From positions 1 to 10,072 of the forward strand of contig JBDSTZ010000392.1 in the NCBI GenBank assembly GCA_039927975.1: DNA of 10,072 nucleotides. Reading direction: 5' to 3'. The notes beneath the pieces are model-generated. The model was given only the letters and a program-made list of their open reading frames with translations. It did no database searches and was not told the origin of the DNA. Shown here one piece after another: positions 1-6,669 of the stretch (position 1 is its first letter; every line of letters begins with the position of its first letter). A program made the position numbers and the translations under genes. The DNA comes from JBDSTZ01 sp039927975. GTDB taxonomy: Bacteria > Pseudomonadota > Gammaproteobacteria > Burkholderiales > Burkholderiaceae_D.

Positions 1-39
1 AGAAATTGCTGTTGAGGATCGTAGGGTAGATAGCTCGTC

Positions 40-108
40 GTCATCCGCCTAGTTTACAACACGCAAACGGATGACGGAACGGCTTCTGCCGCGCAAACTC
101 CTAGGCGG
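40..108. repeat. Overlapping short inverted repeats downstream of the minus-strand operon
   Basis: Two imperfect hairpins can be drawn in the 125 bases past the stop of the last minus-strand gene. GTCATCC (40-46) pairs with GGATGAC (69-75), with an inner GTTT/AAAC stem (52-55 with 65-68). CCGCCTAG (45-52) also matches CTAGGCGG (101-108), so the two structures compete for the same bases. No clear T-run follows on either strand. It may help end transcription of the operon, but this is weakly supported. The rest of 1-125 shows no gene. Confidence 0.25.
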
Positions 109-125
109 GAGGGCAGGCCGGACGG

Positions 126-719
126 TCAGGCCGGCGGCGCCGGCGCGCGCACAAAGCCGAAGGTCGCGGCGACGTCGGCGGCGGCGATGCGCCCGACCGT
201 GACCAGCGCCGCGCCGATGCTCAGCACGAGTTCGCCGCGTCCGCCGTCCAGCCACGCCAGCAAGGCGTCGTCCGACACCGTCCGCCCGTCGAGCACCAGC
301 GCCTCCATCATCTGCGCCATGTCGCGGTCGTCGAGCTGCGCCACCTTGGCGCCGGCCTGCACGATGAGCGCGCCGGCCTCGGTCATGGCGGCCCGTTCGA
401 GCGGCGCGAGCGCCTCGCCGGTCTGCACCAGCAAGCCTTGCTGCGGGTCGGTGCGGGCGATGAAGGGCGTCGCTTCGAGCGCCACATACACCCGTTGCGG
501 CCCGTTCTGGAAATACCAGCAGCCGCGTTCGTCCGCGGCGTAATTGCGGTTGATGAAGCCGACCAGCGCCGCCTGGGTCAGGCGATCGCCGGCCAGGCCG
601 AGCTGCTGGGCGCGCTCGTCGCGCATGCGCCAGGCGCCGCGCGCGTCGAGCGCCAGCCAGCCATAGCAATGCGGCACATTCGGCCACTTGGCGATGGCCT
701 GCTTGACGATGTCATCCAT
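126..719 (-). CDS. Conserved betaproteobacterial protein of unknown function (DUF family)
   Basis: This is a 197-residue soluble protein with no signal peptide or membrane segment. The N-terminal stretch 'KWPNVPHCYGWLALDARG' (residues 11-28) and the central 'INRNYAADERGCWYFQNGPQRVYV' region (56-79) have the look of a conserved family that I remember as a DUF in Burkholderiales, possibly numbered DUF2946; I cannot confirm the number. The C-terminal third is alanine-rich and less distinctive. I start it at the ATG at 719 because the recognisable family sequence begins there (MDDIVKQA). The same frame is open upstream to 878, but that extension only reads the hydrolase gene out of frame. The start overlaps the end of the upstream hydrolase by 8 bp, which suggests translational coupling; no strong Shine-Dalgarno is visible. 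It is the last gene of the minus-strand cluster. No function can be assigned from sequence. Confidence 0.8.
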   Translation of the reverse strand: MDDIVKQAIAKWPNVPHCYGWLALDARGAWRMRDERAQQLGLAGDRLTQAALVGFINRNYAADERGCWYFQNGPQRVYVALEATPFIARTDPQQGLLVQTGEALAPLERAAMTEAGALIVQAGAKVAQLDDRDMAQMMEALVLDGRTVSDDALLAWLDGGRGELVLSIGAALVTVGRIAAADVAATFGFVRAPAPPA

Positions 720-1743
720 GAACGCCAGCTTCGCACAAACCGGCCGCGCGCGGCGCGCCGCAGTCCTCTTGTTCGTCGTCCTCTTGTTCGTCGTCCTCTG
801 GTTGATGGAGGAAATCGAGCTGGCGCCAGGCCAGCCAGTCGAGCCGGCCGGGAAAGCGTCCAGCAGTGAAACCCACATGGCCGCCCTCGTCGGGATACTC
901 GAGCGTGACGGCGGCCGCCGCGCTGCCCGGCAGATGCCTGCCCGGCAGGAAGGGATCGTTGCGCGCGTTCAGCACCAGGGTGCGCACCGTGATGTCGTGC
1001 AACACGTGGCGCGCGCTGGCGCGGTGCCAGTAGTCGTCGGTGTCGCGGTAGCCGTGCAGCGGCGCGGTCACGACGTTGTCAAAGGCGTACAGGTCGCGCG
1101 CGCCGAGCATCGCCTCGCGGTCGAACAGGCCGGGAAAATCGGCCAGCTTGGCCAGGCATTTCGGCTTGAGCGTCTGCAGAAAATTACGCGTGTAGACCAT
1201 GTTGAAGCCGGCCGACAGCGCGGCGCCGCCGGCGGCCAGGTCGAGCGGCGCCGACACCGCGCAGGCCGCGTCGACGAACTCGGCCGCGTGGCCGGATTCG
1301 CCCAGCCAGCGCAGCAGCGCGTTGCCGCCCAGCGAGACGGCGCTGGCGTAGAACGGCCCCGTGGCGCGCGGGCGCAGCCGGCGCAGGATCCAGTCGATCT
1401 CGGCCGCGTCGCCGGAATGGTAGAAGCGCGGCGCGAGGTTCGGCTCGCCCGAGCAGCCGCGAAAATGCGGCACCGCGCCCGACCAGCCGCGCGCCGCCAG
1501 CGCGTGCATCAGGGCGCGCGCGTAATGGCTGTCGGACGAGCCCTCCAGGCCGTGGAACAGCACCACCAAGGGCTTGCCCGGCTGGCCGTCGACGAAGTCG
1601 ACATCGATGAAGTCGCCGTCCGCGGTATCCCAGCGCTCGCGCCGGTAGGCCACCGCCGGTTTGGCCAGCAGCAGGGCCGGATACAGGGTTTGCAGGTGTC
1701 CGCCCGGCAGCCAGGGCGGCGCCCGATAGCTGCCGGCGGTCAT
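712..1743 (-). CDS. YheT-family alpha/beta hydrolase (COG0429 type)
   Basis: This is a 343-residue predicted cytoplasmic serine hydrolase. The N-terminal 'PPWLPGGHLQTLYP' (residues 9-22) is the hallmark of the YheT/COG0429 branch of the alpha/beta-hydrolase fold. The oxyanion region is 'LFHGLEGSS' (62-70). The nucleophile elbow is 'AVSLGGN' (135-141) with Ser137. The likely acid is Asp263 in 'NARNDPF' and the catalytic histidine is His289 in 'DEGGHVGF', so the triad looks complete. Family substrates are poorly defined; esterase or acyltransferase-like activity is a family-level guess. The catalytic fold ends near residue 313. It is followed by an acidic tail, EDDEQEDDEQED (316-327), made by a 15-bp tandem duplication, and then 16 unremarkable residues. 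The start lies 6 bp after the NTF2-like gene's stop, and the end overlaps the next gene by 8 bp, so it is probably co-transcribed with both. Confidence 0.9.
   Translation of the reverse strand: MTAGSYRAPPWLPGGHLQTLYPALLLAKPAVAYRRERWDTADGDFIDVDFVDGQPGKPLVVLFHGLEGSSDSHYARALMHALAARGWSGAVPHFRGCSGEPNLAPRFYHSGDAAEIDWILRRLRPRATGPFYASAVSLGGNALLRWLGESGHAAEFVDAACAVSAPLDLAAGGAALSAGFNMVYTRNFLQTLKPKCLAKLADFPGLFDREAMLGARDLYAFDNVVTAPLHGYRDTDDYWHRASARHVLHDITVRTLVLNARNDPFLPGRHLPGSAAAAVTLEYPDEGGHVGFTAGRFPGRLDWLAWRQLDFLHQPEDDEQEDDEQEDCGAPRAAGLCEAGVHG
764..800. repeat. 15-bp tandem repeat (2 full copies plus 7 bp) in the hydrolase gene
   Basis: On the plus strand the unit GTCCTCTTGTTCGTC occurs at 764-778 and again identically at 779-793. 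The first seven bases recur at 794-800. Because 15 is a multiple of three, the hydrolase reading frame is kept and the protein gains EDDEQ units (residues 316-327). The exact identity of the copies suggests a recent duplication by replication slippage. Confidence 0.9.
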
Positions 1744-1749
1744 GGCGCC

Positions 1750-2175
1750 TCAGTGCAGGCTGGTGGCCGGCGGGATGCCGGTCGGCACCGCGCCGGGCGC
1801 CACCGAGACGTGGTGCAGCACGATGCGCCAGCCTTGCGGGGTCTTGATGTAGACATTCGTGGCGACCAGGTGGGCCGGTTCGACGCCGCCCGAGCTGACC
1901 CCCTCGACCACCGTGTGCACCGAGCACATCAGGTTGTGGGTTTCATGCAGCTGCGACGGACGGATCTGCAGCGCGCCGCGCTCGAAAATCGCTTGCCACG
2001 AAGCGTGGATGGCGGCGTGCCCGTGCAGGCGCGGCCCGCCCGGGTGGATGCAGACGATTTCCTCGTCGTCGGCCCACAGCAGCATCAGGGCGTCGATGTC
2101 GGCCCGGTTGAGCGCATCGTAGAAGGCGCTTTCGACCTCGGCCGCGCTGCCGTTCATTTGCCGGTTTTTTTTCAT
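1750..2175 (-). CDS. NTF2-like / SnoaL-like domain protein
   Basis: This is a 141-residue single-domain protein of the NTF2-like cone fold (SnoaL_3/DUF4440-type). It opens with a helix typical of the family ('SAFYDALNRADIDALMLLWADDEE', residues 16-39). Next come 'VCIHPGGPRLHG' (41-52) and a substrate-pocket helix around 55-66. The closing strand is 'GWRIVLHHVSVAPG' (115-128). This fold serves both enzymes (ketosteroid isomerase-like) and binding proteins, so no reaction can be named. I keep the first ATG at 2175, but the ATG at 2157 (residue 7, 'MNGSAAEVE') is a realistic alternative, since neither has a clear ribosome binding site. It sits 16 bp downstream of the zinc-finger gene and 6 bp upstream of the hydrolase, consistent with one operon. 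Confidence 0.85.
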   Translation of the reverse strand: MKKNRQMNGSAAEVESAFYDALNRADIDALMLLWADDEEIVCIHPGGPRLHGHAAIHASWQAIFERGALQIRPSQLHETHNLMCSVHTVVEGVSSGGVEPAHLVATNVYIKTPQGWRIVLHHVSVAPGAVPTGIPPATSLH

Positions 2176-2191
2176 GGCGAGCGCCTGGCGG

Positions 2192-2386
2192 TCAGTGATG
2201 CGCGGCGACCGTGCCCGGCTTCAGGCGGTACTCGGTGCCGCAGTAGGGGCACTTGGCCAGGCCGTCGTGGCCGAAGTCGAGGAACACGCGCGGGTGCGAG
2301 GACCACAGCGGCATCGCCGGATTCGGGCAATGCGCCGGCAGATCCTTACCGTCGAGTTCTACCGCGGGCACTTTATTGTCGTTCAT
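2192..2386 (-). CDS. CHCC-type zinc-finger domain protein
   Basis: This is a 64-residue protein that is almost entirely one zinc-binding domain (zf-CHCC, related to the C-terminal domain of mitochondrial complex I subunit NDUFS6). The likely ligands are Cys20 ('AHCPNP'), His31 ('SSHPRVFLD'), Cys46 and Cys49 ('KCPYCGTEYRL'). The spacing of 14 residues between His and the CxxC pair fits my memory of the family. The bacterial role is not well established. The ATG at 2386 is preceded by GGAGA (2391-2395 on the plus strand), the only clear Shine-Dalgarno in this minus-strand cluster, and a TAAAAT -10-like hexamer lies a little further upstream. It is therefore probably the first gene of the four-gene operon, divergent from azlC. 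Confidence 0.9.
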   Translation of the reverse strand: MNDNKVPAVELDGKDLPAHCPNPAMPLWSSHPRVFLDFGHDGLAKCPYCGTEYRLKPGTVAAHH

Positions 2387-2417
2387 GAATTCTCCGAGAA
2401 GCTGCGCAAAAACGTCG

Positions 2418-2423
2418 ATTTTA
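2418..2423 (-). promoter_or_regulatory. Putative -10 hexamer for the minus-strand operon
   Basis: The minus strand reads TAAAAT here, about 30 bases upstream of the zinc-finger start codon, in an AT-rich patch within GC-rich DNA. I see no good TTGACA-like -35 at 16-18 bp spacing (nearest is TTCGGC), so this rests on the -10 match and position only. Confidence 0.35.
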
Positions 2424-2454
2424 GACGATTCGCGCCGCCAGCCGAAATGATCGG

Positions 2455-2460
2455 TAAAAT
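2455..2460 (+). promoter_or_regulatory. Putative -10 hexamer upstream of azlC
   Basis: TAAAAT occurs within GGTAAAATA, the same nine bases found upstream of pgk. It lies about 170 bases before the preferred azlC start, implying a long, pyrimidine-rich leader, and has no clear -35. It is also part of a small palindrome (CGGTA-AAA-TACCG), so the match could be structural or chance. Confidence 0.25.
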
Positions 2461-2614
2461 ACCGGCTTCCCTGACCGCCTTGTCCGCCTGGTCCGCGCGC
2501 TGTCCGCAGCGTGGCGCCGGCGCGACGACCCGATTGCGCTGCATGTCTTTCCGTCCCTGTCCTTTCTGCTTCCGTTCCGCCCGATCGCCCGCGTTATACC
2601 GCTCCGCTCGATGT

Positions 2615-2620
2615 GGCGGG
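2615..2620 (+). promoter_or_regulatory. Ribosome binding site that favours the 2629 start of azlC
   Basis: The G-rich run GGCGGG followed by AAAACAAC sits 8 bases before the ATG at 2629. It falls inside the coding region if the earlier in-frame ATG at 2611 were used, and that earlier ATG has no comparable site. Confidence 0.45.
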
Positions 2621-2628
2621 AAAACAAC

Positions 2629-3432
2629 ATGAGCGCGGGGCCGGCCCTCGCGCCGCCAGCCGAACCCGATCAGCCCGATCAGCCCGATCAGCCCGGCCAG
2701 TACGACCGGCAATCCCGGGAGCTCGAGCGGCAAGCCTGGCGCGACGGCATTCGGGACAGTCTGCCAACCCTGTTCGGCATCGTCGCCTGGGGCCTGGTGG
2801 TGGGCATCGCGATGGTCAAGTCGGGCCTGGCCACCAGCCATGCGCTCGGCATGACGGTGTTCGTGCTGGCTGGCTCGGCCCAGCTGGCGGCGATTCCGCT
2901 GATCGCCGCCGGCACCCCGCTGTGGATCGTGTTCGCCACCGCGCTGGTGGTCAATCTGCGTTTCGTGATCTTTTCAGCCCTGCTGGCGCCGCACTTCGCC
3001 CATCTGCCGTGGCGCCAGCGCCTCGCGCTCGGCTACTACTCGGGCGACCTGACGGTGGCCATGTTCCTCCAGCGCTATCCCGACTCCGCGCGCACGCCCG
3101 GCAAACTGTCCTATATGAAGGCGCTGTTGCTGTGCAATTGCCTCGCCTGGCAGCTCGGCTCGTGGATCGGCGTCGGGCTCGGCGCCGTGGTGCCGACCGC
3201 CTGGGGCCTGAGCTTCGCCGGCACGCTCGCCATCATCTGCATCATGGTGCCGCTGGTGGCCAACCGCGCCGCCTTGTGCGGGGTGGCGGTGGCGGCCGGG
3301 GTCTCGGTGGCCGCGCACGCGCTGCCCTACAAGCTGGGCCTGTTGCTGGCGGTGGTGGCCGGCATGCTGGCGGCGATGGGCGCGAACGAAGCCGGCGCGC
3401 TGCTGGCGCGCGCCAAAGGACGGCCGTCATGA
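2629..3432 (+). CDS. azlC: AzlC-family branched-chain amino acid exporter, large subunit
   Basis: This is a 267-residue inner-membrane protein of the AzlC/YgaZ family (LIV-E family). With its small partner AzlD it exports branched-chain amino acids and some analogues. After a hydrophilic N-terminus of about 45 residues come several hydrophobic segments, at roughly 47-63, 73-93, 98-120, 163-190, 195-212, 215-230 and 235-252. Family motifs include 'VLAGSAQLAAIPL' (79-91) and 'VVNLRFVIFSALLAPH' (107-122). The N-terminus carries a PDQ repeat (residues 13-21, then PGQ) from a 9-bp tandem repeat. This low-complexity tail is unlikely to be needed for transport. I chose the ATG at 2629 for its ribosome binding site; the ATG at 2611 would add six residues. 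The stop overlaps the azlD start as ATGA, a classic coupled pair. Confidence 0.92.
   Translation: MSAGPALAPPAEPDQPDQPDQPGQYDRQSRELERQAWRDGIRDSLPTLFGIVAWGLVVGIAMVKSGLATSHALGMTVFVLAGSAQLAAIPLIAAGTPLWIVFATALVVNLRFVIFSALLAPHFAHLPWRQRLALGYYSGDLTVAMFLQRYPDSARTPGKLSYMKALLLCNCLAWQLGSWIGVGLGAVVPTAWGLSFAGTLAIICIMVPLVANRAALCGVAVAAGVSVAAHALPYKLGLLLAVVAGMLAAMGANEAGALLARAKGRPS
2665..2700 (+). repeat. 9-bp tandem repeat (3 exact copies plus 1 degenerate) in azlC
   Basis: CCCGATCAG is repeated exactly at 2665-2673, 2674-2682 and 2683-2691. A fourth copy, CCCGGCCAG (2692-2700), differs at two positions. In the azlC frame it encodes Pro-Asp-Gln three times and then Pro-Gly-Gln, in the hydrophilic N-terminal tail before the first membrane segment. 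Copy number changes would keep the reading frame. Confidence 0.9.
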
Positions 3433-3773
3433 GCGAGCTGCAGATCTGGGCCGTGATCGGCGCGCTGGCGCTGTCGACCGTCATCACCCGCGCCTCCTTC
3501 CTGCTGGCCGGCCACCGCATCAAGCTGCCCGCGCGGGTCGAGGACATGCTGCGCTACGCGCCCGGCTGCGCGCTGGCGGCGATCGTCGCGCCCGACCTGA
3601 TGCTGGGCGCGTCCGGCGAGGTCCACCTGAGCCTGGCGAACCTGAAGCTGGTGGCCGGCGTCGCCGCGATCGGCTTTTACATGCTGCGCCGCAACATGCT
3701 TGAGACCATCGTGTTCGGCATGCTGAGCTTCACCGCCTTGCGAATCGCGCACGTTTTTGGCGTAAGTGGCTAG
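3429..3773 (+). CDS. azlD: AzlD-family branched-chain amino acid exporter, small subunit
   Basis: This is a 114-residue small membrane protein, the usual size for AzlD/YgaH. Hydrophobic segments lie at about 7-27, 46-60, 72-87 and 93-110. 'TRASFLL' (20-26) and 'LRYAPGCALAAIVAPDLML' (41-59) match the family pattern of a conserved Arg region followed by a P-containing helix. It acts with AzlC to form the exporter, and the pair is normally co-translated. Here the ATG at 3429 overlaps the azlC TGA by four bases, which fixes the start even though the reading frame is open well upstream. The gene ends 49 bases before pgk. Confidence 0.92.
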   Translation: MSELQIWAVIGALALSTVITRASFLLAGHRIKLPARVEDMLRYAPGCALAAIVAPDLMLGASGEVHLSLANLKLVAGVAAIGFYMLRRNMLETIVFGMLSFTALRIAHVFGVSG

Positions 3774-3783
3774 TCGGCTAAGG

Positions 3784-3789
3784 TAAAAT
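3784..3789 (+). promoter_or_regulatory. Putative -10 hexamer for pgk
   Basis: TAAAAT, within GGTAAAATAGCG, lies 33 bases upstream of the pgk start codon, a plausible distance for a short leader. The nearest -35 resemblance is TTGGCG (3757-3762), but the spacer would be 21 bp, too long for a standard sigma-70 promoter. Confidence 0.4.
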
Positions 3790-3822
3790 AGCGTTCTTTC
3801 ATCTCTTTCCTATCGGGTAGCC

Positions 3823-5028
3823 ATGCACGCTGTTCTCAATTTCACACGTTTGCAAGACCTCATCGACAAGAATGCCCTGCAAGGCAAGCGCGTCTTCATT
3901 CGCGCCGACCTCAATGTGCCACAGGATGATGCCGGCAACATTACCGAAGACACCCGCATCCGCGCCTCGGTGCCGGCGATCCGCGCCGCCCTCGACGCCG
4001 GCGCCGCCGTGATGGTCACCTCGCACCTGGGCCGCCCCACCGAAGGCGCTTTCAAGCCCGAAGACAGCTTGGCGCCGGTCGCCGCGCGCCTGTCAGAACT
4101 GCTAGGTAAGCCTGTCGCGCTGCAACAGAACTGGGTCGACGGCGTGAACGTCGCGCCGGGCCAGGTCGTGCTGCTGGAAAATTGCCGCGTCAACCCGGGG
4201 GAAAAGAAGAATAGCGACGAACTGGCCCAGAAGATGGCCAAGCTGTGCGACATCTACGTCAACGACGCTTTCGGCACCGCCCACCGCGCCGAGGCGACCA
4301 CCCACGGCATCGCCAAGTTCGCGCCCATCGTGTGCGCCGGCCCGCTGCTGGCCGCCGAACTCGACGCGCTCGGCAAGGCGCTCGGCGCCCCGGCCCGGCC
4401 GCTGCTGGCCATCGTCGCCGGCTCCAAGGTGTCGTCCAAGCTGTCGATCCTCAAGGCGCTGGCCGACAAGGTCGACCACCTGATCGTCGGCGGCGGCATC
4501 GCCAACACCTTCATGAAGGCGGTTGGCTTGAACATCGGCAAGTCGCTGGTCGAGGCCGACTTGGTCGGCGAGGCCAAAGCCATCATCGACATGATGGCCG
4601 CGCGCGGCGCGCAAGTGCCGATCCCGGTCGATGTGGTGTGCGCGAAAGAGTTCTCGCCGACCGCCGTCGCCACCGTCAAGGCGGTCGCCGACGTGGCCGA
4701 CGACGACATGATCCTCGACATCGGCCCGCAAACGGCCGCCACCCTGGCGGCGCAGATCGCCGGCGCCGGCACCATCGTCTGGAACGGCCCGGTCGGCGTG
4801 TTCGAGTTCGACCAGTTCGGCGAAGGCACCAAGACGCTGGCGCTGGCGATCGCCGACTCCAAGGCGTTTTCGATCGCCGGCGGCGGCGACACGCTGGCGG
4901 CCATTGCAAAATACAACATTACCGATAAAATCGGTTATATCTCCACCGGCGGCGGCGCCTTCCTCGAATTCCTCGAAGGGAAAACCCTGCCGGCGGTCGA
5001 GATCCTGCTCCAGCGCAGCGCCCACTGA
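3823..5028 (+). CDS. pgk: Phosphoglycerate kinase
   Basis: This 401-residue cytosolic enzyme interconverts 1,3-bisphosphoglycerate plus ADP and 3-phosphoglycerate plus ATP in glycolysis and gluconeogenesis. Full-length family landmarks are present. The N-domain substrate site has 'IRADLNVP' (26-33), 'TSHLGRP' (66-72), 'LENCR' (118-122) and 'NDAFGTAHR' (147-155). The nucleotide domain has 'AGSKVSSK' (199-206), 'IVGGGIANTF' (221-230), 'VWNGPVGVFEF' (319-329), the 'GGGDT' phosphate loop (353-357) and 'TGGGAFLE' (375-382). Length is normal for bacteria. The first ATG is used; its Shine-Dalgarno is poor (GGGTAG), but the family N-terminus follows directly. The variants ENCR and GGGAF agree with what I remember of Burkholderia homologues and are not signs of damage. 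pyk follows 57 bases later, with a GC hairpin between. Confidence 0.98.
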   Translation: MHAVLNFTRLQDLIDKNALQGKRVFIRADLNVPQDDAGNITEDTRIRASVPAIRAALDAGAAVMVTSHLGRPTEGAFKPEDSLAPVAARLSELLGKPVALQQNWVDGVNVAPGQVVLLENCRVNPGEKKNSDELAQKMAKLCDIYVNDAFGTAHRAEATTHGIAKFAPIVCAGPLLAAELDALGKALGAPARPLLAIVAGSKVSSKLSILKALADKVDHLIVGGGIANTFMKAVGLNIGKSLVEADLVGEAKAIIDMMAARGAQVPIPVDVVCAKEFSPTAVATVKAVADVADDDMILDIGPQTAATLAAQIAGAGTIVWNGPVGVFEFDQFGEGTKTLALAIADSKAFSIAGGGDTLAAIAKYNITDKIGYISTGGGAFLEFLEGKTLPAVEILLQRSAH

Positions 5029-5046
5029 CCGACAACCGACACGCCA

Positions 5047-5075
5047 CGCGGCCGCCCGGCCGCGCTTTCACTTTT
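5047..5075 (+). terminator. GC hairpin with T-rich tail between pgk and pyk
   Basis: A perfect 7-bp stem, CGCGGCC (5047-5053) with GGCCGCG (5058-5064), has the loop GCCC and is followed by CTTTCACTTTT. It resembles an intrinsic terminator with an interrupted T-run. The pyk ribosome binding site AAGGA (5076-5080) starts at the next base. It may be a partial terminator, letting some pgk transcripts read into pyk, or a 3'-end stabiliser. Confidence 0.45.
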
Positions 5076-5085
5076 AAGGAACGCT

Positions 5086-6534
5086 ATGTTTCGTGGTACG
5101 AAGATCGTTGCAACCGTAGGACCAGCCTCATCCGACCTCGAAACCCTCGTGCGGATGATCCGCGCCGGCGTCGACGTGGTGCGTTTGAACTTTTCTCACG
5201 GTAAGGCGCAGGACCACATCGACCGCGCCGCGCTGGTGCGCCGCGCCGCCGCCGAATGCGGCCGCGAAGTGGCGATCATGGCCGACATGCAGGGCCCGAA
5301 GATTCGCGTCGGAAAATTTGAAAACGGCAAGATCCAGCTGGAGACGGGCGACAAGTTCATCCTCGACGCCAAGCTGGGCGACAACGGCGAACTGGGCAAC
5401 CAGGAACGCGTCGGCCTCGACTACAAGGCGCTGCCGCGCGACGTCCGTCCTGGCGACAAGCTGCTGCTCAACGACGGCCTGATCGTGCTGGTCGTCGACC
5501 GCGTCGTCGCGCACGAGATTTACACCACCGTCAAGATCGGCGGCGAGCTGTCGAACAACAAGGGCATCAACCGCCAGGGCGGCGGCCTGACCGCGCCGGC
5601 TCTGACCGCCAAGGACATGGAAGACATCAAGACGGCCATGAGCTTCCAGTGCGACTACCTGGCGATCTCGTTTCCGAAAAGCGCGACCGACATGGAAATG
5701 GCGCGCCAGCTGGCCAATATCGCCGGCGAGCCTTACCACCACAAGCCGATGATGATCGCCAAGATCGAGCGCGCCGAAGCCATTCCCGCCCTGCAGGAAA
5801 TCCTCGACGCCTCCGACGGCATCATGGTCGCGCGCGGCGACCTGGCCGTCGAAGTGGGCAACGCCGCCGTGCCGGCGCTGCAAAAGCGCATGATCCGCAT
5901 GGCGCGCGAATCGAACAAGCTGGCCATCACCGCCACCCAGATGATGGAGTCGATGATCGTCAACGCGGTGCCGACCCGCGCCGAAGTGTCGGACGTCGCC
6001 AACGCCGTGCTCGACGGCACCGACGCCGTCATGACCTCGGCCGAAACCGCCTCCGGCCGCTATCCGGTCGAGACGGTGGAAATGATGCACGCGGTCTGCG
6101 TCGAAGCCGAGCAATCCGAATACAACAAGCTCGACGCCGACTTCCTCAACGTCAAGTTCACCCGCATCGACCAGTCGATCGCCTACGCTTCGCTGTTTAC
6201 CGCCGGCCACCTGGGCGTGAAGGCGATCGTCGCGCTGACCGAATCCGGCTCGACCGCGCTGTGGATGAGCCGGCACCGGGTCGGCATTCCGATCTTCGCG
6301 CTCACCCCGATCGTCACGACCCAGCGCAAGATGTCGCTGTACCGTAACGTGCACGCCTACCATCTGCTGCAAAATGGCGATAGCGAGGCGGTCATCAAGC
6401 AGGCCGAGAATTTGCTCGTCGCCAAGGGCGTCGTCAAGAAGGCCGACATGATCGTGCTGACCCTCGGCGAGCCGATGGGCCAGGTCGGCGGCACCAATGC
6501 GCTCAAGATCCTGCGCATCGGCGAGTTCAGTTAA
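5086..6534 (+). CDS. pyk: Pyruvate kinase (PykA type)
   Basis: This 482-residue enzyme transfers phosphate from phosphoenolpyruvate to ADP, the last step of glycolysis. Motifs run in order. The N-terminus is 'TKIVATVGPAS' (5-15). 'RLNFSHG' (33-39) and 'ADMQGPKIRVG' (66-76) are active-site segments. 'LLNDGLI' (127-133) lies in the B domain and 'LSNNKGIN' (155-162) follows it. The family signature 'MMIAKIERAEAI' (222-233) holds the catalytic Lys226 and the metal ligand Glu228. 'VARGDLAVE' (248-256) has the metal ligand Asp252, and 'ITATQMMESM' (281-290) and 'DGTDAVMTSAETASGRYP' (310-327) complete the barrel. The C-terminal domain has 'ALTESGSTALWMSR'. The sequence aligns by eye with E. coli PykA rather than PykF. 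AAGGA five bases before the ATG fixes the start. Confidence 0.98.
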   Translation: MFRGTKIVATVGPASSDLETLVRMIRAGVDVVRLNFSHGKAQDHIDRAALVRRAAAECGREVAIMADMQGPKIRVGKFENGKIQLETGDKFILDAKLGDNGELGNQERVGLDYKALPRDVRPGDKLLLNDGLIVLVVDRVVAHEIYTTVKIGGELSNNKGINRQGGGLTAPALTAKDMEDIKTAMSFQCDYLAISFPKSATDMEMARQLANIAGEPYHHKPMMIAKIERAEAIPALQEILDASDGIMVARGDLAVEVGNAAVPALQKRMIRMARESNKLAITATQMMESMIVNAVPTRAEVSDVANAVLDGTDAVMTSAETASGRYPVETVEMMHAVCVEAEQSEYNKLDADFLNVKFTRIDQSIAYASLFTAGHLGVKAIVALTESGSTALWMSRHRVGIPIFALTPIVTTQRKMSLYRNVHAYHLLQNGDSEAVIKQAENLLVAKGVVKKADMIVLTLGEPMGQVGGTNALKILRIGEFS

Positions 6535-6622
6535 GGATTCAGGCAGGGGCCCGCCCAGCCAAGCTTTACAGCAGCAGCTTTTTCGGCATCGCGCGTTCAG
6601 TTTGAGTGAGAGCAAGTAGCAG

Positions 6623-6658
6623 CGGCAGGCCCTGCCGACACCGGTTTTCTTATTGTTT
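6623..6658 (+). terminator. Weak hairpin with T-rich tract between pyk and fba
   Basis: CGGCAG (6623-6628) pairs with CTGCCG (6632-6637) around the loop GCC. A T-rich stretch (6645-6658) follows after a 7-base gap, which is too far for a textbook terminator. The 135-base pyk-fba gap also holds a weaker AAGCT/AGCTT stem (6561-6565 with 6576-6580) followed by TTT. The fba ribosome binding site GGAG (6659-6662) lies immediately after. I see no clear promoter in the gap. Confidence 0.25.
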
Positions 6659-6669
6659 GGAGTAACACC

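Noticed and set aside
720..878. N-terminal extension of the last minus-strand gene, starting at 878
   Set aside because: The extra 53 residues only translate the hydrolase gene and its 15-bp repeat out of frame (TTNKR units), while recognisable family sequence starts at the ATG at 719.
688..2388. A 566-codon open frame on the plus strand opposite the minus-strand operon
   Set aside because: It covers parts of four genes with good family motifs on the other strand, and its own translation is arginine/alanine-rich with no recognisable domain.
2611..2628. Earlier ATG for azlC
   Set aside because: It adds six residues without a ribosome binding site of its own, and the G-rich site at 2615-2620 is well placed for the ATG at 2629.
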